Below are positions 59,118 to 64,000 of a stretch of DNA of 64,000 nt, in pieces. This stretch comes from Beverwykella pulmonaria (taxonomy: Eukaryota; Ascomycota; Dothideomycetes; Pleosporales; Melanommataceae), in NCBI GenBank assembly GCA_001599595.1, contig BCHH01000015.1:649431-713430 (forward strand). Reading direction: 5' to 3'. Position 1 is the first letter of the stretch, and each line of letters starts with the position of its first letter. Under the pieces are notes generated by a model. That model was not told the origin of the DNA and did no database searches. It worked only from the letters and a program-made list of their open reading frames with translations. The position numbers and the translations under genes were made by a program.

Positions 59118-62100
59118 TCAGGGGAAACGCTTCATCTCGTAATTGTCGGTCTGGGAACGAGTGGGCCCGTGAAACTGAGGTTCCGCTGGGTGAAGAGCAC
59201 CTGAGAATTGTGGAGGGCGTGGCTCATCAGCACTCCGTCGCATTGCCGTCGCATTGACCATGCCGCTTCGGGGATCGAGGCGGTCATGATTAGACTCCTC
59301 AGGAATGACAGCCTCCTCGTCTACTCGGCTGCGTCCACGGCCGAAGAAGCGGTTCCGGTGGTTGCTACGCTCCCGGGCCTGAGTGCTGTCGGTGTTGACA
59401 CGCTGGAGGCTGCCAAACTGACGACTGGGCCGATCAGCGACAGAAGTTGAGCGAGCAGTCTCTTGAGAGCCCCGAGCACGGTCATGCGATTGCCGAGAGG
59501 GAGAGGTCACTCTCCCTATAGTGGCCTTGCTGCGATCCTGGGATTCCCGGTCGTCAAACACGTCACCAGGCATGTCACCGGCGGATATATCTTTCATTCC
59601 CAATGAAAAGTCAACGCGCCGTCCCATCGCTGCCATTGACTCAGCGCGACCACGGCTGCCATTCCCATTCCGGAGAATAGAGCCATAACTGTGCAAAGCT
59701 TCCTTCTCAGCACCAGGGGCAGCGGGAATGAAGGGCTCATCTTGGGGTTGGTGGTGCGAAACGCCGTTCGGATTATCAGGTGTACCGTTGTGACCAGCAC
59801 CAGGAGTAGCCGTGTGAGGCAGATTCTGGAGATAGACGGGGAAGGACTCCTTCTGGCCAGGGTACCGCATGCGGGGGCCCTCGATTCCACACTCTTGCAT
59901 GGAGACCATCAAAGCACAGATGAACTTATTGCGACGCTGAAGACGGAGTAGCTCGTTCTGCCAATTCGACTTGTAGAAAAATACCACATTGAGAGTAATG
60001 GAATGGACTTCCAGAACTTCACGCAGTTCCGTAAGAATATTAGACTGATATTCCCGCTTTTCCGCTTTCACAAACTCCAGTAGTCGTTGACGGAGCTGGT
60101 CGATTTGGTCGAGTGTGGTGCCGAATTTGATGATGACAGGAACGGCTTCGGCCAACGCACCAGAACGTCGCTGATTGAGGATGAACAGTGTATTGAGGTA
60201 GCTGTTGGGGGCCTGGACAACGTGACCTTCCATCTTCTTGAACTCGGTATAGAGTAGGGCGATCTCCTTGACAAAGTAATCATCCCCGCGTCCTGTAGCA
60301 CCAGTATTGCCATAGATGCTGACACGATCTCCGACGTCGAAAGGATGCTTAACGAATACAAAGATGACTGACTGTAAGAACTCTTGTGCGGTGGCAGAGA
60401 ACAACCAAGACAGAGCCAGGACCGTCGATCCGGCAGAGGTAAGGACACCAGCCGCGGAGGTCGAAATCAGCGAGATGAAGACGAGAATCGTGATGATGAT
60501 CACAATGAACATGAAGACATCGTCGAGCTTGCTCACGACCGAGTCTAAATCCTTTAGCGATGCCGTGATAGATTTACGCTCGCGGCCAATTTCACAGCAC
60601 ACGGCTTCCAGTTCTTCCATGGAGATGTCTCCATTCATGTCCTTGTCGAACATGGAAAAGGCTGCGTCCGCTTCCTCGTCGGTCTCGAAGGCGTTCTTCA
60701 GGTCGTCCGAGTGCACTGTTTCGGTCTCCTCGCGAGCAAATGTGCGATATAACCGACGGGCTAGCACCTGGCTACCATTTGTGCTGCCAAGGAGCGTTAG
60801 GACGACCTGGTGGGGATGGGTGCTCTGCGCCACTTGGCGGCCAGTGAAATCGCCTGCGACCTTTCCGGCAATGTCTCCAAACTTGCTGAAGGCCACTTTG
60901 GTGTTCTTTTGTGCTTCCTTGACAAGCTGGCCAGGCGTTCGGGCACCAGAAGCGGGTCCGGTTGGCTCAAATTCCGAGTCCTCCATTGCGATCTTCTCCT
61001 TGGAGAACTTGTATAGTTTGGCCAAGCTACCAATTTGGAACTTGTTCAGTTCGATGCGGTCGGCGTAGGTTCGAAGATGGAAGCTGATGGCGATGAGCTG
61101 AACAATGATCTTCTCCACGAAGTTCAGGACCATTCCAACGAAAATTGATATGAGAACTTTGTTTGTAGTTCTCTCCCAGTCTTTCGTGCTCTTGTCCCCA
61201 TTGGAATGGTGATTCTTCATGGTAGGAAGGAAAGAAATTTCAATGGCCAGCCACCAGAAGAATAGCGTAGCCGGGAGTTCAAGCTGTTTGCCCATGTCTC
61301 TCCATTTCTTGCTATTGTTTGTGAACAGGCTAGAAATGAGGCCAATTGGCCATGGCAGGCATTTGGCTAGAATCTGGAACAAGTCAGATTACATCGACCA
61401 TATCCTTCTTCTGAGAGAGAAAAGAACTTACTCGGCCAGCCCAGAGCGTGAGCCAAACGATTTCAAGCCAAATACAAAACCACACCATCTTGACGCCTGC
61501 GACAGACGCATCCTTGAAAAGAAAAACGCCGAGAAGTAAAGGAATGAGGATAATCAGAACGAGCGGAGTAATGTACACAAAGTACCGGACGAGGAAGCTC
61601 GAGCCGTGGACCTTCTTGAAGAATTTCGAAAGGCTGGTCGAAGGGTTCTCGGGCGGTTTGTAGATGGCCGTCTTCTCGTGTAGCGGATTCGTCGCCGCAT
61701 CGAATTCGTCAATTGGGTCTTCGTGGCGGGTTCTTTGCTTCCGCAGTGAACGAGACTGGGATTGCTCCCTATTCAACCCATCTTGGTTGGAGATCTCGCG
61801 TTCAACTTGGAGCATGGCCAGATCGTCGTCGAGCCTGCTTGCTTGCTCGCGCGTCTGCGAGGGCGACTTCATGGAGGTTATGGACGGGCCCAAATATTCG
61901 GTGCTGAGCGAGAGATGAGTATTCCCCCGAGGTCGACCGCTGCTTGCTCCTCCAGTTGTTCCTCCAGCGCCTCCCCCAGTCCCTCCTCCTGCTGTCAGAT
62001 GGGAGTCCTGCTGGCTTAAATCATCGCCGACGAACGTGCCGTCGTCATCAGAGGACCGCTGGTGGTGCATTGGGGCAGAAGGATTGTAATGTGGAAAAGT

Positions 62101-62133
62101 CGGCTCGGGTCGCTCGTCCATGGGAGTGCTCAT
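59118..62133 (-). CDS. MscS-type mechanosensitive channel with EF-hand
   Basis: Homologue of the fission-yeast Msy1/Msy2 channels, ER-membrane proteins that release calcium on hypo-osmotic shock. Two minus-strand exons, 62133-61432 and 61373-59118, code 985 residues. The N-terminal ~185 residues are disordered and cytosolic. Hydrophobic segments lie at ~187-207, ~213-231, ~268-284, ~307-330, ~519-540 and ~546-574. Before the last pair sits an EF-hand, [12 protein letters not shown] (~477-488), with all Ca-binding positions acidic or polar as needed. After the last segments comes the MscS beta-domain: [16 protein letters not shown] and [20 protein letters not shown]. The C-terminal ~270 residues are Ser/Arg/Pro-rich. 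The frame can be extended upstream of 62133, but without an ATG. Adjacent alpha-tubulin is on the same strand. Confidence 0.92.
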
Positions 62134-64000
62134 GGTCGCGGCCGAAACGTGTGGGTCGATGTATTCGGCGGTTTCGTGGTGCGTGCTTTTGCGAGCTTGA
62201 TGACGCCGTGGACCTCTCCGATAGGAGACCAGGCGCAACGACGTTCACAGAATAAGCGAGCGTCTGGTCCAGAAGTGGAGTGGGAGTGTGGTGAAATAAT
62301 GGGAAGACCGAGCAGCACAAACAAAGGCGAGAAACGAACGTAGGGGGGAAGGGAGTTCAGCGGTGCTGCTGGATGGGATTAAGCTACTAAATATCGAGAC
62401 CCGCAACTATCTTTGGCGCTTCCCTGATCACCGAATTTCATTTGGATAAGGCTCCGGCGCAACGCGGTGTCAGTTGGTGGCTCGGGAAGAAAATTGGGTC
62501 GCTGGAGACCAACAAGTCACCGCAGCTGCACAGCGCGAGCGCGACGTCAATGGCGTAAATCAGTGGGGCTCGTTGAGAAGAACAGTTGGGAAGAACAATT
62601 GGGAAAGACGCTGCTTAAAAAAGTTTTCCGCAGCCAAACCGGCACAGCAAACAAGCCATCTCTGCCTGAGACCGCCGCCCCTTGCGGTGATGAGGATGGC
62701 TGGCTAAACCGTTGGATTTATCGCGGCCAAACGTCTGCGGCGCATGGTGCATGGCAGTATCAAGCGAAGCCTCCGAAAATGCAGGTCCCGGCAGCCGCCA
62801 CCAAGCCTTTCAACGCTTCTTCTCGTGCTTTCAGCATTCAGCATTCAGCTTTCAGCTTCCCTCCCCCTTTCGACACCTTACCTCCCCAAATTTACAGTTC
62901 TTATCATGTCGGTCACTACTGGCCACTCACCACGCGTCATCGGAAAGTGGTTATCCATGCCGCGGCTTATCGCCAGGAGGCGTGTTTCAAACGGCGGTCC
63001 GTGGCGGCGGTAGAGGCGTCGATCAGAACACAGGACGCCCCTGAGTCCACGTCGTGTGTGGGGGTAAACCATCATCTTGATGACTCTAGTACAACAAACC
63101 TTTTCTCAACGACACAGATTTACATATTATCTAGCTTTCTCGCCGCAGATCGATCAGATCGTGTTCCCTAGATAAATTTGGTTCTGGACAAACATCATCC
63201 TCGTCGTCGTTCCCCACCGCTGCTATTAGCTTCCACAAAAGTCCCACAGAACGGATCGATCGAAACACGTACGCGATATGTGGAGAGGCACTAAGGTCTG
63301 ACTATTATTAGGATCTGCGTTTATATTTTGTGAACAAGTCCCTCCCGTTCCGTTGCTTCCAGTTGTGAGCGGAGTCCAACATACAATGCACACGATGACC
63401 TCATTCTAGCGGATGAAAATCGTGCCGAATAAAGCTAGGTAAGAATAATTGCAAGGCCAAATGTCCGAAGTATTTGTACAGTGCTGGATCCTCCTTAGCT
63501 CCTAATTCCTTCTCACAAACGCTTTATGGTCTGACGCGAAGATTTCTTTGTCAAATACGGTATGGCATAATATAAGTTCCTCATCTACACTGTGATCAAG
63601 TGTCCTATTGATCGTTCGTACAGCCTTCAGCACGGATGCAAGTATTGTAAGTAGCTGCGCTTTTCCTGTGATTGACACCTGGGAACCATGGGTTTGGATT
63701 TCCTGCAGGCTCTTTCTCGTTCTCAAGAATGATTATCATCTTGTGGCGTTCCTGGCGTGACTGCTAGAGAATCGGCAAGCTTTCATAGCCGTCTATCGAT
63801 CTACTCGTTTGAGCATGAAGCATTTTCCCTGCACGATGCATGTGTCAGTCGCGTATAATCTCTTCTCTCTCCGAATCTGAACATTATTTTTGTCTTATTT
63901 ATCTGCAGTGATACTCTACAGATCATCGGTTCATTGCTTCTGATAAAGCGTTAAGCAATTTTAGCACCAGGTAAAAGGGTAGACTCTAGGCTACTATTCT
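62134..64000. other. Right-hand end, no gene assigned
   Basis: Holds the promoter of the MscS gene and ~1.5 kb of DNA in which frames (for example 62467-63171 plus and 63502-63726 minus) lack family signatures. A short ATTCAGC-type heptamer repeat occurs at ~62830-62860. A gene may begin beyond the right edge. Confidence 0.5.

Noticed and set aside
62467..63171. Plus-strand frame of 234 codons
   Set aside because: No recognisable motif and a repeat-derived Ser/Phe stretch; looks like intergenic DNA.

Overview
This window is chromosomal DNA from a filamentous ascomycete fungus (Pezizomycotina). The evidence is short (about 48-60 bp) GT-AG introns with CTAAC-type branch points, a Sur7-family protein, an Rlm1/RlmA-type MADS factor, an Msb1/Mug8 protein, a CYP53-like P450, an AA8-AA12 oxidoreductase and an AspRS-DUF2156 fusion. 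A dothideomycete origin is possible, but nothing in the sequence proves it. I see no transposon, plasmid, prophage, CRISPR, rRNA or tRNA feature. I reconstructed 21 protein-coding genes, joining exons by splice sites, reading frame and family conservation.

Layout. 1-10 kb is housekeeping: ribosomal protein uL3, succinate dehydrogenase flavoprotein, proteasome ATPase Rpt1 and chaperonin CCT4; Rpt1 and CCT4 share a 338-bp head-to-head promoter. 10-25 kb holds an ELMO/CED-12 protein and four proteins without a known role (three low-complexity, one Cys-rich), separated by gene-poor DNA with microsatellites. 25-39 kb holds a Sur7-like membrane protein, a penta-EF-hand protein, the MADS factor with a long polyglutamine tract, a 3.7-kb gene-free block with degenerate ~200-bp direct repeats, and the Msb1/Mug8 protein. 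40-50 kb holds a coiled-coil protein, a secreted AA8-AA12 haem/PQQ enzyme, an F-box-like protein with a duplicated Cys/His motif, and the P450. 50-62 kb holds the AspRS-DUF2156 fusion (predicted ergosteryl-aspartate synthase), a questin-oxidase-like protein, alpha-tubulin and a MscS channel with an EF-hand.

How the genes relate. There is no bacterial-style operon and no obvious secondary-metabolite cluster. Functional themes recur: proteostasis (Rpt1, CCT4), polarity, cell wall and cortex (Rlm1-like factor, Msb1, Sur7, ELMO, tubulin), calcium (PEF protein, EF-hand MscS) and redox chemistry (SDH1, P450, AA8-AA12, questin-oxidase-like). The most distinctive gene is the two-domain AspRS-DUF2156 enzyme at 50098-53461. 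Two introns appear to use GC-AG borders, one gene has a 17-nt internal exon, and several exon joins rest on protein-family fit, so transcript data would be the decisive check.
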